Positions 38,637-48,796 are shown, numbered from the stretch's first letter. The stretch is DNA of 64,000 bases from Chlorogloea purpurea SAG 13.99 (GCA_016903695.1 JADQBB010000016.1:21234-85233), one strand, 5' to 3'. Program-made: numbers and translations. The notes: generated by a model from the letters alone, not told the origin.

Positions 38637-40226
38637 CTATAAGGGGCGGTAAACTCGATAATCGATACTGGGAAAGATATTATCGATCGCTTCCACCTTA
38701 TCCAACCAACCCGAATCGGGTTTACCCTCTTTCATATCCTCGTAGATTTTATTGAGGCGCAGCAGGTGAGAACGAGTTCTGCGTACGGCGTAGGGAACCA
38801 TCGTCCCGGTACGCATGATGAAAGCCCAGTCAGAAGATTGAGCCAGTAATAACTCCCGTGCCGCTTGATTGAGGTATCTCTCCTCTAGCTCATCGGCGGC
38901 CTCATGATGACTCAATTCGATCATCCTTTCCGCCGCCTTGTGGAGGTGGGGATAAATCCAAGAATTAGTTTCATTAAGCCAATACTCGTGGAAACCTTTG
39001 TAACCCCAACTCGATTGAGAAGGCTGACACACCTGTTGAGTGGGGTTGTCCCGTAGATAGTCTGCTAGATGGGTCATCTGGTAAGTTTGTTGGTCGTACC
39101 AGGACTTACGGAAGAGATAATCGATAAACCAGGGGCCTTCGTACCACCAGTGGCCAAATAATTCAGCGTCGTAGGGAGAAACGACAATAGGGGGTCTCCC
39201 CATTAAATCGTACAGGCGTTCTATCTGATGCTCCCGATTGTACATGAAATTAGCTGCGTGTTCGGCGGCTTTTTCTCTCGCCCAATAGGGATCGTAGAGA
39301 GCCTTATGGGATAAGCTCGCATCCCGGCTAGTGATACGGTGATATTTGATGCCTATATTCTTCCTCTGACCGTTAGGCATGATGTAGGGCTTGATGTACT
39401 CATATTCTGCCTCCCAACCGAGATCCTTGTAAAATTCCCGGTAAACCGGGTCTCCAGGATAACCTACCTTAGAAGACCACACCTGCTGAGAAGATTCGTG
39501 ATCCCGCCCGAAAGCAGCCACACCCGTTTCTGTATAAATGGGGGCGTAAGTACCGAATCGGGGGCGGGGGCGGGCGTAGAGAATGCCGTGACCATCTACC
39601 AGGAAGTAACGCAGTCCCGCGTCCGTGACCATTCTCTCCACCCCTTCGTAATAGGCGCACTCCGGCAACCAAATACCTTTAGGAGGCCGCCCGAAGTTTT
39701 CTTCGTAGTGTTCGCAGGCGACTTTAATCTGCGCCCACACCGCTTGGGGATACATTTTCATCAAGGGGAAATAACCGTGGGTGGCCCCGCAGGTGATGAT
39801 CTCCAGGTTGTTAGTGTCTTGGAATTGTTTAAAAGCTTTAACTAAATCTCGATCGTATTTCTCCCACGTTTCCCTCGTCTGACGGAAAAATTCCGTGTAA
39901 TGTTGAGCTAGATAGGTCATGTGACCATCTTTCTCGTTGCGGATGATTTCTTTGGCGATTAATTCTTCTAATTTAGCTAAATATTCTTCAAAACGTTCTT
40001 GTAGTAGGGGGTCTCTGAGCATCGACACTAGGGGTGGTGTCATGCTCATGGTGATTTTAAAATCGATGCCGTCTCTTTTTAGCCCTTCAAATACCCGGAT
40101 TAAAGGAACGTATGTTTCGATGATCGCTTCGTGTAGCCATTCTTCTTCCAAAACGTAGTCGCTTTCTGGATGTCGGACAAAAGGTAAATGAGCGTGGAGG
40201 ACGAGGGCAACATAGCCGAGAGCCAT
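38637..40226 (-). CDS. GH57 family 1,4-alpha-glucan branching enzyme
   Basis: Introduces alpha-1,6 branches in glycogen. 529 residues: LHAHLPFVRHPE at the N-terminus, GIWLPECAYYEG with catalytic nucleophile Glu189, and SPYDAELFGHWWYEG with acid/base Asp353. The spacing equals that of characterised GH57 branching enzymes. A C-terminal helical domain (ESSDWAFIMRTGTMVPYA-type SSDWAFIMRTG) is present. It is distinct from the GH13 GlgB; many cyanobacteria hold both. Single gene, full length. Confidence 0.9.
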   Translation of the reverse strand: MALGYVALVLHAHLPFVRHPESDYVLEEEWLHEAIIETYVPLIRVFEGLKRDGIDFKITMSMTPPLVSMLRDPLLQERFEEYLAKLEELIAKEIIRNEKDGHMTYLAQHYTEFFRQTRETWEKYDRDLVKAFKQFQDTNNLEIITCGATHGYFPLMKMYPQAVWAQIKVACEHYEENFGRPPKGIWLPECAYYEGVERMVTDAGLRYFLVDGHGILYARPRPRFGTYAPIYTETGVAAFGRDHESSQQVWSSKVGYPGDPVYREFYKDLGWEAEYEYIKPYIMPNGQRKNIGIKYHRITSRDASLSHKALYDPYWAREKAAEHAANFMYNREHQIERLYDLMGRPPIVVSPYDAELFGHWWYEGPWFIDYLFRKSWYDQQTYQMTHLADYLRDNPTQQVCQPSQSSWGYKGFHEYWLNETNSWIYPHLHKAAERMIELSHHEAADELEERYLNQAARELLLAQSSDWAFIMRTGTMVPYAVRRTRSHLLRLNKIYEDMKEGKPDSGWLDKVEAIDNIFPSIDYRVYRPL

Positions 40227-40379
40227 AACAATTCTTCTCTAGAGTTATAGTAGTGAATAAAACTTATAAGATTAGGATGAATAGATTTTATACTATCTTA
40301 AGCTTTTAAAATAAAAGCTAGATTAAAAATACACCTAGCTGAACAGCCATCCTCTGTGTTGCAACCCGAAGAGCCGCTT

Positions 40380-41486
40380 ATGACCTCAGAGACAGCGCCA
40401 ATCTATATACAGCTACTACTGTTTGTAGACGATCGCCCCAGTTCTCAGGATACCATAGGACAAATCCAGACCTATTTGGATAGCCTGAATTCTGAATATC
40501 TTATCGAACTACAAATTATCGAGATCCGAGAACAACCTCATCTATTAGAACATTTTCGCCTCGTCGCCACCCCAGCCCTCGTCAAAATCGCCCCAGGTTC
40601 AAGGCATACTCTGGCGGGAAGTAACGTGGTGGAACAGTTAAAAAAGTGGTGGCATAGATGGCAGGCGGAGATTCAAGATACCAGTGCTATAGTACCCACT
40701 AACGATGTTAACTATTCAGCGGAGATGATCCGCTTTTCTGACGAAATTTTTCGCCTGAAGAAGGAGAAGGAAGAATTATTAGAGCAGTTAAAGTTTAAGG
40801 ATCAAATTCTCGCCATGTTAGCCCACGATCTTCGCAGTCCCCTCACTGCAGCCTCGATAGCGGTGGAAACTCTAGAACTGGCCCAGAATCAACCCGATAC
40901 ACCGAAAAGCTTGCAGATCAGGGAACAACTTTATCAGCAATCTCGCCGACAGTTCCGTATCATGAACCGTTTGATCACCGATATTCTGCAAGCGTCCAAG
41001 AGTATGGCCGCTCAATTCACGATCCAACACACTCACCTGTATTTACAAACTCTCTGCGCTGAAATTCTCGAACAGTTCGTGGATAAATTCAAAAGAAAAA
41101 ATCTGACCATCGAAGCCGATTTACCCCAAGATGTTCCGCCTGTTTACGCTGATGAAGAATTAATCCGGCAGGTAGTGGTTAATTTACTGGAAAACGCTAT
41201 TAAATATACTCCCGACGGCGGCAAGCTCAATATAGTTATCCTCCATCGTACCACTCAAAAAATCCAAGTTAGTATTTGTGATACGGGGCCGGGTATTCCT
41301 GAAGAAAAACGAGAGCGTATCTTCGAGGGACATTTCCGCCTCAAACGAGATGAGGAAAAAGATGGCTACGGGTTAGGTCTATCTTTTTGTCGTAAGATCA
41401 TCGGTGCCCATCACGGGCAAATCTGGGTCGATAGCGTCATGGATCAGGGAAGTAGTTTTCATTTCACCTTACCCGTCTATAGATAA
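40380..41486 (+). CDS. sasA: SasA circadian clock histidine kinase
   Basis: The KaiC-interacting sensor kinase that drives RpaA output. The N-terminal KaiB-like thioredoxin fold reads IYIQLLLFVDDRPSSQDTIGQ...LVATPALVKIAPG. A coiled stretch precedes the H box LAHDLRSPLTA (phospho-His149 from this ATG; 157 from a TTG at 40356). N box NLLENAIKY, G1 DTGPGIP and G2 GYGLGLSFC follow. The thioredoxin domain is the diagnostic feature. kaiABC and rpaA are not in this window. Confidence 0.94.
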   Translation: MTSETAPIYIQLLLFVDDRPSSQDTIGQIQTYLDSLNSEYLIELQIIEIREQPHLLEHFRLVATPALVKIAPGSRHTLAGSNVVEQLKKWWHRWQAEIQDTSAIVPTNDVNYSAEMIRFSDEIFRLKKEKEELLEQLKFKDQILAMLAHDLRSPLTAASIAVETLELAQNQPDTPKSLQIREQLYQQSRRQFRIMNRLITDILQASKSMAAQFTIQHTHLYLQTLCAEILEQFVDKFKRKNLTIEADLPQDVPPVYADEELIRQVVVNLLENAIKYTPDGGKLNIVILHRTTQKIQVSICDTGPGIPEEKRERIFEGHFRLKRDEEKDGYGLGLSFCRKIIGAHHGQIWVDSVMDQGSSFHFTLPVYR

Positions 41487-41592
41487 GGAAAAGATAAAGG
41501 GATCACGAATCGGAAAATCGAAGTGCTAGGCTGAAATAGATTGAACCGATTAACAGATCGATCGTTCGCCGCTTTTCCCTTCCCTTAACTCT

Positions 41593-41877
41593 ATGAGCTA
41601 TCAGTATTCCTCTTTTGACTGTACTTGTACTAATTTTGAGCAGGCCGCTTTAAACCGCTTTCGCTCCCTGGCGGGGATCTTGCCCTCTAATTGTCGTGTA
41701 TTTCGGGAAAATTGGCACTATTCTAGCGTGTTGTGTCTGGATTTAGTCAATTGCCCCGCCCAGATCGAAACCCTTCACGATCGAGTTAGGGCGTTAATCG
41801 AAACATCACAAAGACTGGGTTTAGGCAATGCCATCATTTTCAAGATGGGCAATAAAATCATCGGCTGGCATCGGTAA
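41593..41877 (+). CDS. Small cyanobacterial protein of unknown function
   Basis: 94 residues, soluble, beginning MSYQYSSFDCTCTNFEQAALNRFRSLAGILPSN; a C-terminal LGNAIIFKMGNKIIGWHR follows. Coding character is good, and the gene sits in a 450-bp gap between sasA and pdhC. I recognise no domain; the three N-terminal cysteines are notable (CTC, then C33). A role is not assigned. Confidence 0.6.
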   Translation: MSYQYSSFDCTCTNFEQAALNRFRSLAGILPSNCRVFRENWHYSSVLCLDLVNCPAQIETLHDRVRALIETSQRLGLGNAIIFKMGNKIIGWHR

Positions 41878-41934
41878 ATAATGGTAGAATGCCGTATGGC
41901 TAAATATTGTTTACAAATATAAATAAACTCCACC

Positions 41935-43227
41935 ATGATTCGAGACATTTTCATGCCCGCCTTGAGTTCGACCATGACCGAAGGAAAAATCGTTTCCTGG
42001 GTCAAATCTCCTGGAGATAAAGTATCCAAAGGGGAAACGGTAGTAGTAGTCGAATCCGATAAAGCGGATATGGATGTAGAATCGTTTCATGATGGCTATT
42101 TGGCGGTGATACTCGTAGAGGAGGGACAAGAAGCACCGGTGGGAAATGCGATCGCCCTCATCGCCGAAACCGAGGCAGAAATCGAAGTCGCTAAATCCCA
42201 AGGGCAACCCCCGGCAACCACCACAACCGCCGCCCCCGCCCTAGAAAGTAAGCCCGCCCCGGCTCCCGTGGAAGCGGCCCCGGCTCCCGTAGTACCCACC
42301 CCTACAGTCAGAGATAACGGCCGGATTACCGCCTCTCCCAGAGCGAAAAAATTAGCCAAAGAATTTAATATCGACCTGAAAACTCTTCAAGGTAGCGGCC
42401 CCAACGGTCGTATTACGAGTGAAGATATAGAAAAAGCAGCGGGTAAAGCACCGGCAACGGCCGCTACTATCGCCCCCCCGACAGCGCCTCCCGTGGCGGC
42501 GAAAATCCCGACCGTTACCCCTCCTCCCGCACCAGTCACACCGCCCGCTGTGGCAGGGCAAACCGTACCGCTGACGGGTCTACAGAAAGCGGTGGTCAAT
42601 AATATGAAGACGAGTCTACAAGTACCCACCTTCGTAGTGGGTTACACCATCACCACCACCGCTCTCGATAAGTTGTATCAACAATTGAAATCGAAAGGGG
42701 TGACGATGACGGCTTTACTGGCGAAAGCCGTGGCTAATACCCTGGAAAAACACCCCCTCCTCAACGCTAGTTACACGGAAGCCGGTATTCAGTATCACGG
42801 CACTATCAATGTGGCCGTAGCCGTCGCCATGCCCGATGGCGGCTTGATCACTCCCGTATTGCGGGGTGCTAACACTAGTGATATTTATTCCTTATCCCGC
42901 GGTTGGAAGGATTTGGTCGATCGTTCCCGCAGCAAACAACTACAACCGGAAGAATACAACAGCGGTACTTTCACCATTTCTAACCTCGGTATGTACGGTG
43001 TTGATCGTTTTACCGCCATCTTACCCCCTGGTACGGGCGCTATCTTAGCAGTTGGTGCAGCCTTACCCCAAGTAGTTGCTACACCGGAGGGATTGATGGG
43101 GGTGCAACGTCAGATGACGGTTAATATTACTTGTGACCACCGGATTATCTACGGTGCTGACGCGGCTGCTTTCTTACAGGATTTAGCCAAGTTACTAGAA
43201 ACGAATGTGGCTTCGCTGACGATGTAA
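41935..43227 (+). CDS. pdhC: Pyruvate dehydrogenase E2 (dihydrolipoamide acetyltransferase)
   Basis: Transfers acetyl from lipoate to CoA in the pyruvate dehydrogenase complex. 430 residues: one lipoyl domain with ESDKADMDV (lipoyl-Lys43), a Pro/Ala linker, the E1/E3-binding domain (ITASPRAKKLAKEFNIDL...GPNGRITSEDI, about 130-168), a second flexible linker, then the catalytic domain from ~205. The active-site motif is DHRIIYGAD, where most bacteria have DHRVxDG; the Tyr is usual for cyanobacteria and plastids. Single gene here, with the E1 subunits elsewhere, as is common in cyanobacteria. Confidence 0.94.
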   Translation: MIRDIFMPALSSTMTEGKIVSWVKSPGDKVSKGETVVVVESDKADMDVESFHDGYLAVILVEEGQEAPVGNAIALIAETEAEIEVAKSQGQPPATTTTAAPALESKPAPAPVEAAPAPVVPTPTVRDNGRITASPRAKKLAKEFNIDLKTLQGSGPNGRITSEDIEKAAGKAPATAATIAPPTAPPVAAKIPTVTPPPAPVTPPAVAGQTVPLTGLQKAVVNNMKTSLQVPTFVVGYTITTTALDKLYQQLKSKGVTMTALLAKAVANTLEKHPLLNASYTEAGIQYHGTINVAVAVAMPDGGLITPVLRGANTSDIYSLSRGWKDLVDRSRSKQLQPEEYNSGTFTISNLGMYGVDRFTAILPPGTGAILAVGAALPQVVATPEGLMGVQRQMTVNITCDHRIIYGADAAAFLQDLAKLLETNVASLTM

Positions 43228-43246
43228 TTCTTTTCCATTCCCCTTG

Positions 43247-43272
43247 CCTCTAGCCCTTGGATGGGCTAGAGG
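43247..43272 (+). terminator. pdhC terminator
   Basis: A 10-bp perfect stem, CCTCTAGCCC/GGGCTAGAGG, with a 6-nt loop, 20 bp after the stop. The U-tract is weak (GACGATCTTT). The remaining 215 bp to the next gene holds no evident gene. Confidence 0.6.
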
Positions 43273-43488
43273 GACGATCTTTAAAATTTCTCAAGATTAG
43301 TTACAATGGGTGTACAGTAAAAGCGAGGTAAAACGGATGTCGGTAGTACCTTGATTTTTGGTTAGTCATAAGGAACCCCATTAAATTGTTATTATTTAAA
43401 CGAAAGTGTTAGGTTAATTATCGTTAAATTAAATCTACGAACCGCTAAAGATACAAACTTAAGAAGAAAAGCTTTATAAAGTAAACAG

Positions 43489-44412
43489 ATGAGTACAGAG
43501 AATAGTAGGTTACGGTCTGAATTTATAAATACACAAGTAATTACTCGCAATACGGGCAAGAAACTAGGGGTGGTTAAAGACATTCTAGTAGATATAGATA
43601 GCCGGGAAGTAGTAGCTTTAGGCTTGAGGGATAATATTCTCTCTTTATCAGGTTTGCCCCAATATATGTTTTTAGAGAGCGTTAGCCAAACCGGCGATGT
43701 AATTTTAGTAGAAGATGATAATGTGATCGAGTCGATCGATATGGACGCTTACAGTCCCCTTATCGGTAGCGAAGTGATTACCGAAACCGGCGAGCCTCTG
43801 GGGAAAGTAAGAGATTATCAGTTCGACCCCATTAATGGAAAATTGATTTCTATCACCATCGCTTCCCTCGGTTTACCGCAAATACCGGAACAGTTCATCA
43901 GTACCTACGAGATCGGTATTGAAGAAGTGGTCAGTAGTGGCCCCAATCGTCTCATCGTTTTTGAAGGGGCGGAAGAAAGATTGACTCAATTAAGCGTCGG
44001 CTTATTAGAGCGTCTGGGTATCGGTCGCCCGCCTTGGGAGAGGGAAGAAGAAGAAGTTTACTACCCCCCTACCGCGAGACCAGAGAATCAATTAGGAACC
44101 GGTATCCCCATCCGCACCCCCATAGAAGCTAAACCGGTAGAAGAAAGATGGGACGAGGACGCTTGGGAACCGGTACGGTCAAACGTTGCCCCTCCCCAAC
44201 GTAGCGCTAAATCGATGCAATATGATGACTACGAAGAAGAGGAAGAGGATAACTGGAACGAATCTAGCTCTCCCCGCCAAGAGTACGATTATGAGGAAGA
44301 TGGCCCCGATGTGTGGGATGACGACGTAGAACCGGAGTACAATCCCCCTCGCGTCAATATTCCTGAGAAGAGAAAAGAACGAATCCCCGAATACGAGGAA
44401 GAGATTAATTAA
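43489..44412 (+). CDS. PRC-barrel domain protein with acidic tail
   Basis: 307 residues. Two PRC-barrel units are visible (about 8-75: INTQVITRNTGKKLGVVKDILVD; about 85-155: PLIGSEVITETGEPLGKVRDYQFD). They are followed by a ~130-residue low-complexity acidic tail with repeated Asp/Glu/Tyr (YDDYEEEEEDNW, YDYEEDGPDVWDDD). PRC barrels occur in photosynthetic reaction centre H subunits and RNA-processing factors such as RimM. In cyanobacteria this tandem form is conserved and its function is not settled. A strong terminator follows. Confidence 0.85.
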   Translation: MSTENSRLRSEFINTQVITRNTGKKLGVVKDILVDIDSREVVALGLRDNILSLSGLPQYMFLESVSQTGDVILVEDDNVIESIDMDAYSPLIGSEVITETGEPLGKVRDYQFDPINGKLISITIASLGLPQIPEQFISTYEIGIEEVVSSGPNRLIVFEGAEERLTQLSVGLLERLGIGRPPWEREEEEVYYPPTARPENQLGTGIPIRTPIEAKPVEERWDEDAWEPVRSNVAPPQRSAKSMQYDDYEEEEEDNWNESSSPRQEYDYEEDGPDVWDDDVEPEYNPPRVNIPEKRKERIPEYEEEIN

Positions 44413-44418
44413 ACTTAG

Positions 44419-44460
44419 AATCGGGAGTGAGGTAAGGATGCCAACTCCCGATTTTTTTTT
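44419..44460 (+). terminator. PRC-barrel gene terminator
   Basis: AATCGGGAGT/ACTCCCGATT around a 16-nt loop, then nine T residues running up to the end of the convergent nitrilase gene. Rho-independent. Confidence 0.88.
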
Positions 44461-45279
44461 CTAAACGAAAACTCTGTGTTGCAATGAAGGCATCTGGCGG
44501 CGCACCTGTTCGAGACGACCTGGGTTGATTTCTGCGAGGGCGATGCCCGACTCCTCCCCCGCGTCCGCCAGAATCGTTCCCCAGGGGTCGATGATCAGGG
44601 CGTGGCCGTGGGTGTAGCGTCTCTCGTAATTATTGCCGGTTTGCGCCGGTGCGATGACGTAGCAGGTATTTTCGATCGCTCTCGCCTGTAATAATACCTT
44701 CCAATGATCCTTCCCTGTATAGGCGGTGAAAGCGGCGGGGACGAAGAGAATATCGGCTCCGTTCGCGGATAGGTAGCGGTATAATTCGGGGAAGCGCACA
44801 TCGTAACAGATAGAAAGACCGATGGTGCCTAAAATTTCGGACTGGTACAGGGGGGGGAGTTCAGTCCCGGCCATGACCGTACTGGATTCCTGATAGGTGT
44901 TGCCATCGGGAACATTAACATCGAACAGGTGTACCTTGCGGTAGCAGGCTAACTCTAAACCGCTAGGGTCGATTAGGAGGGCGGTATTGTAAGCTTTGGT
45001 GGGGCTATCTTCTACCGGTACGGGGAAACCGCCGCCCAGTAAGGTTATCTGGTATTTTTGCGCCATCGTTCTCAAGAACTTTTCCGCTTTGAGAGCGATC
45101 GTATCTGCGAGATTGATTTTATCTTGTTCGTTGCCCATGAAGGGAAAATTTTCCGGCAATCCGACCAGTTGCGCCCCTCTACGGACGGCAAGGTCGATCA
45201 ATTCTTCTGCCTCGGCTAGATTATGATCTAAGTCGGGTTTACTGGTCATTTGAACGGCTGCTGCTAGATAGGATTTCAT
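44461..45279 (-). CDS. Carbon-nitrogen hydrolase, Nit1-type omega/deaminated-glutathione amidase
   Basis: Nitrilase-superfamily enzyme of 272 residues with the Glu-Lys-Cys triad: LPENFPF (Glu43), YRKVHLFDVN (Lys115) and SICYDVRFPELYR (Cys158). The RKVHLFDV and CYDxRFPE contexts match Nit1/NIT2-type amidases. These remove amide-acid damage products such as deaminated glutathione, or alpha-ketoglutaramate. Cytoplasmic, single gene. It ends at the terminator of the convergent PRC-barrel gene. Confidence 0.9.
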   Translation of the reverse strand: MKSYLAAAVQMTSKPDLDHNLAEAEELIDLAVRRGAQLVGLPENFPFMGNEQDKINLADTIALKAEKFLRTMAQKYQITLLGGGFPVPVEDSPTKAYNTALLIDPSGLELACYRKVHLFDVNVPDGNTYQESSTVMAGTELPPLYQSEILGTIGLSICYDVRFPELYRYLSANGADILFVPAAFTAYTGKDHWKVLLQARAIENTCYVIAPAQTGNNYERRYTHGHALIIDPWGTILADAGEESGIALAEINPGRLEQVRRQMPSLQHRVFV

Positions 45280-45411
45280 CGATTCGTGAATTTATAAGGC
45301 TAACCCTGGAGGTCATAACCTTCTATTGTACCCATTGATATAGGCCGCGGAACAAAAATTAATTCCTAACTGGATATTCTTGTAATTTCTTAATATTATT
45401 GTCTCAACTTA

Positions 45412-45987
45412 TCAAAACGATGAATTGGGTTGGGTCAGAAATATTTCCTCTTCGCGGGTACTGGGCCGCCCTAAAATATGGTTACGATGGGGGAAGCGAC
45501 CGAAACGGCGGATTACTTCCATGTGTCTCTCGGCATACTCGATAACGCCAGCGCGCTTGGTTTCCTCGTCATCTTTCAAACCGTACATTAAAGCTAAGTT
45601 ACGAGTCTGGTCGGGCAAATTTTCGCTGTGTTCAAAAGGTAGATAAATGAACCATCTCTGTACGGGCAATAATTGTTTATCGAGACCTTGAGCGATCGCT
45701 TCACTCGCATATTTTAAAGCTAGATTATCGGTAGCGAAGGCTTGAGGTTGTTCACGGAACATATTCCGGGGGAATTGATCGAGAACGATAATTAGAGCTA
45801 GATATTCGAGAGGGTTTTCGGGAATTGGTTTTATCTTTTCCGCCGCTACCTGCTGATAAAAATTCAAAAATCTCTCTTTGATTTCTCGATCGAACCCTGG
45901 ATTTTTTCGGAACCATTCGGGGCGTGACTTCCCATGAATTTCACTTAGCGCATTACCAAACCAGAAATCTAAAACTTCCTCGATCAT
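45412..45987 (-). CDS. DUF924 family protein
   Basis: 191 residues with the DUF924 hallmarks: IEEVLDFWFG at the start, LIIVLDQFPRNMFR, ATDNLALKYASEAI, YLPFEHSENLPDQ, and RFGRFPHRNHILGR. The family has a TPR-like helical fold, and its biochemical function is unknown. Single gene, complete. Confidence 0.88.
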   Translation of the reverse strand: MIEEVLDFWFGNALSEIHGKSRPEWFRKNPGFDREIKERFLNFYQQVAAEKIKPIPENPLEYLALIIVLDQFPRNMFREQPQAFATDNLALKYASEAIAQGLDKQLLPVQRWFIYLPFEHSENLPDQTRNLALMYGLKDDEETKRAGVIEYAERHMEVIRRFGRFPHRNHILGRPSTREEEIFLTQPNSSF

Positions 45988-46144
45988 TTGGATTTGGGTG
46001 AGTCGGGATACCTAAGATTATTTCAACTCCCGCTTATAAATTATTATAGTTCTCACCGCCGGTGCGGGCCGAGTTTTGTAGAGGGGGGCAAAGATGACGA
46101 CTTTCGGGTAAAATAGCGATCGCATTCTCAACGCCCGCCAACCC

Positions 46145-46774
46145 ATGACAAAAACTGTATTCTGTGATTTCGACGGCACGATTACCGCGGTGGAAACCTT
46201 CGCGGGAATGCTGAAAGAATTCTCGCCCGATTTAGCGGCCCGGTTAATGCCACAGATGTATGAGAGAACTTTAACCCTCTCTGAGGGAGTCACGCGACTG
46301 TTACAATCGATCGAATCCCGCCGCTACGGCGAGATATTAGCTTACGCCGAGTCGAAGCCGGTTAGAGAAGGATTCTCGGAATTGTTAACCGAACTAAAGA
46401 AAAGGGAGATACCTTTCGTGATTATCTCCGGGGGCTTGCGGGGTATGATCGAAACCGTATTAGATCGAGAGAAAGTCTTACCCTTGGTTAAGACAATCTA
46501 CGCCGTAGACGTGGATAGGAAGGGAGAATACTTAAAAGCCAATAGCGATTATGCGGACGATAACGAGTTAGTAGCCAAAGGTAAGATTATAAGCCAATGG
46601 ACGGGTGTGGAAAAAATAGCCATCGGCGATTCTGTCACCGATATTACCCTAGCCAGAGGGGCCGATTTAGTCTTTGCGCGCGATCGTTTGATAGATTATC
46701 TTCAGAGCGAAAATATTCCTTACATTCCCTGGGATAACTTTTTTCAAATCCGTGACTACCTTTCCCAACACTAA
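46145..46774 (+). CDS. mtnX: HAD phosphatase of methionine salvage (MtnX-type)
   Basis: 209 residues in the HAD superfamily: CDFDGTI with nucleophile Asp8 and Asp10, VIISGG (motif II), and AIGDSVTDITLA (motif IV). The length and the C-terminal YIPWDNFFQIRDYL fit the 2-hydroxy-3-keto-5-methylthiopentenyl-1-phosphate phosphatase. The mtnB gene 2 nt downstream supports methionine salvage. Without this neighbour a related phosphoserine-type phosphatase would be possible. Confidence 0.85.
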   Translation: MTKTVFCDFDGTITAVETFAGMLKEFSPDLAARLMPQMYERTLTLSEGVTRLLQSIESRRYGEILAYAESKPVREGFSELLTELKKREIPFVIISGGLRGMIETVLDREKVLPLVKTIYAVDVDRKGEYLKANSDYADDNELVAKGKIISQWTGVEKIAIGDSVTDITLARGADLVFARDRLIDYLQSENIPYIPWDNFFQIRDYLSQH

Positions 46775-46776
46775 CC

Positions 46777-47409
46777 ATGACTATCAACCCCCGTTTATCC
46801 TTGATCGATGCTTCCAGTCAATTCTATCAACTGGGTTGGATGGTAGGCACAGCAGGCAACCTCTCAGCCCGGCTACCCGACGGCAGTTTCTGGATTACCG
46901 CCAGCGGCAAAAGTAAAGGCAAGTTACGAGAAAGTGACTTCGTCCGTTTAACCGTGGCGGGAGAAATTTTAGACTCTGGGCATCCCGATAATCGCCCCTC
47001 GGCGGAAACCAGTATCCATATGGCGATTTACGGGTTATTTCCGGGGGCGCAAGCCTGTTATCACGTCCATTCTATAGAAGCTAATCTGGTTTCTAATCTT
47101 GCTGAAGGGGATAGTTTACCTTTACCTCCCCTGGAGATGATCAAAGGTTTCGGAGTGTGGGAAGAAAACCCATCCGTGTCTATACCGGTGTTCAAGAATT
47201 ATATAAATGTGCCCCAGATAGGTGAAGATATACGTCAACGCTTATCCGTAACTCCCCCCGACGTACCAGCTTTACTCATCGTCAATCATGGTGTCACCGT
47301 CTGGGGCGATTCGATAGAAGCAACCCAACGTCATTTAGAATTAGCCGAGTATATTTTCCGTTATATGGTGACGGCAGAAAAGATTTTAGGGGGTAGGAAG
47401 TGGCGTTAG
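46777..47409 (+). CDS. mtnB: Methylthioribulose-1-phosphate dehydratase
   Basis: Class-II aldolase-type zinc enzyme of 210 residues. [27 protein letters not shown] is the substrate loop. [10 protein letters not shown] supplies two His ligands and NHGVTVWG the third. The pathway step follows MTA phosphorylase and isomerase and feeds the enolase/phosphatase MtnX. It overlaps anmK by 10 nt and follows mtnX at 2 nt, a tight three-gene unit. Confidence 0.92.
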   Translation: MTINPRLSLIDASSQFYQLGWMVGTAGNLSARLPDGSFWITASGKSKGKLRESDFVRLTVAGEILDSGHPDNRPSAETSIHMAIYGLFPGAQACYHVHSIEANLVSNLAEGDSLPLPPLEMIKGFGVWEENPSVSIPVFKNYINVPQIGEDIRQRLSVTPPDVPALLIVNHGVTVWGDSIEATQRHLELAEYIFRYMVTAEKILGGRKWR

Positions 47410-48545
47410 TAATCGGTTTGATCAGCGGGACTTCTGTAGATGGTATCGACGCGGCTTTAGTGGATATTAGCGGCATCGCTACGGCTTTAGAGATTCATCT
47501 TCTAGCCGCCGAAACTTACCCTTATCCCGATGCTTTGCGCTTGGAAATTTTGGATGTATGTCACGGTAAATCTTTGTCGGTTGAGGCTTTAATGAAGCTA
47601 GAAGAGGAGATAAGTCAACAATTCGCTTTTTCAGCCCAAAGAATTCAAAGAGACGGTATAATAGCCCATTTGATCGGGTCACACGGTCAAACCGTATTCC
47701 ATCAGCCTCCTAGAGAAGATAATCTCGGCCATACCGTGCAATTGGGCAGGGGTTCGCTTATCGCTAAGGTAACGGGTATTAATACGGTAACTAATTTTCG
47801 CTCCGCGGATATGGCGGTAGGTGGTCACGGTGCGCCCCTGGTGCCGAAGGTGGATGCTTATCTACTGGGGGACGAAACCCAGTGCCGTTGTGTGCAGAAT
47901 ATCGGCGGTATCGGCAATGTGACGTATTTGCCCCCCCGGGGCGATCAAGATTGGGAAATGGGGGTTTTTGGCTGGGATACGGGGCCGGGTAACGCCTTGA
48001 TCGATTTGGCGGTGCAGCGTCTCTCCGGGGGCGAAAAAACCTATGATGCCGGGGGTAGTTGGGCAAGTCAAGGAGTGCCTAACGAGGTGCTGGTGAGTCA
48101 GTGGCTGCAAGATGATTATTTTCATCTGCCGCCGCCCAAGTCTACCGGGCGAGAGTTATTCGGGGAAGCATATTTATCTCGTCTGTGGGAGTCTTCGGGA
48201 AAATATAATTTATCTCCGGCGGATTGGTTGGCGACTTTGACGGATTTTACCGCTGCTAGTATTAGTGAGTCTTATAAGGCTTTCCTGCCTGATATGCCCG
48301 ATGAGGTGCTACTTTGCGGCGGCGGTAGTCATAATCTTTATCTACGGCAACGCTTAGGGTTACGTTTGGGTGAGTCGGTGCGGGTAATGAGTACCGATGA
48401 TGTGGGTTTGTCGGCGGATTTTAAAGAAGCGATCGCTTTTGCCGTCCTCGCTTACTGGCGTTACTATTGTCATTTTCCAGGCAATTTGCCTAGAGTCACC
48501 GGTGCAAACAAACCTGTACTTCTGGGGGATATTCAAGAAGCTTAG
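47400..48545 (+). CDS. anmK: Anhydro-N-acetylmuramic acid kinase
   Basis: Cleaves and phosphorylates 1,6-anhydro-MurNAc to MurNAc-6-phosphate in cell-wall recycling. 381 residues: [17 protein letters not shown] (phosphate loop), [19 protein letters not shown]-like [12 protein letters not shown], and the late [10 protein letters not shown]. It begins with GTG inside the end of mtnB (10-nt overlap), so it is probably translationally coupled. The link of wall recycling with methionine salvage is positional only. Confidence 0.93.
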   Translation: MALVIGLISGTSVDGIDAALVDISGIATALEIHLLAAETYPYPDALRLEILDVCHGKSLSVEALMKLEEEISQQFAFSAQRIQRDGIIAHLIGSHGQTVFHQPPREDNLGHTVQLGRGSLIAKVTGINTVTNFRSADMAVGGHGAPLVPKVDAYLLGDETQCRCVQNIGGIGNVTYLPPRGDQDWEMGVFGWDTGPGNALIDLAVQRLSGGEKTYDAGGSWASQGVPNEVLVSQWLQDDYFHLPPPKSTGRELFGEAYLSRLWESSGKYNLSPADWLATLTDFTAASISESYKAFLPDMPDEVLLCGGGSHNLYLRQRLGLRLGESVRVMSTDDVGLSADFKEAIAFAVLAYWRYYCHFPGNLPRVTGANKPVLLGDIQEA

Positions 48546-48796
48546 CCGTAAAGTAGTTTGAATCGCAGAATTGTTACGGCTAGTACCAAAGTGATCAAGT
48601 TGGGGACGATAATCTGTATATTGTTAATACAGATTCCGTAGACCATCCATAAGAATACGCCGGAACTGAAACAGAGAAACATTCCCAAGGATATGTCTTT
48701 AGCCGAGCGAGTTTTCCATGTATGAATTACTTGGGGTAGAAAAGAAATTGTAGTTAGTATACCTGCGATCGTACCTATTATATTTACCGAGTTCAT
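48542..48796 (-). CDS. SemiSWEET sugar transporter
   Basis: 84 residues with three hydrophobic helices and the PQ motif: [27 protein letters not shown], then [17 protein letters not shown] and [12 protein letters not shown]. This is the minimal SWEET/PQ-loop unit; two copies dimerise into a sugar pore. Substrate not predictable. It converges on anmK with a 4-bp 3' overlap. Confidence 0.9.
   Translation of the reverse strand: MNSVNIIGTIAGILTTISFLPQVIHTWKTRSAKDISLGMFLCFSSGVFLWMVYGICINNIQIIVPNLITLVLAVTILRFKLLYG

Noticed and set aside
46777..47409. L-fuculose-phosphate aldolase
   Set aside because: Same fold, but mtnX directly upstream and the GTAGNLS/SGKSKG pattern favour mtnB.
47791..48125. 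Frames antisense to anmK, rich in Pro/Arg/His
   Set aside because: Sense gene is complete and conserved.
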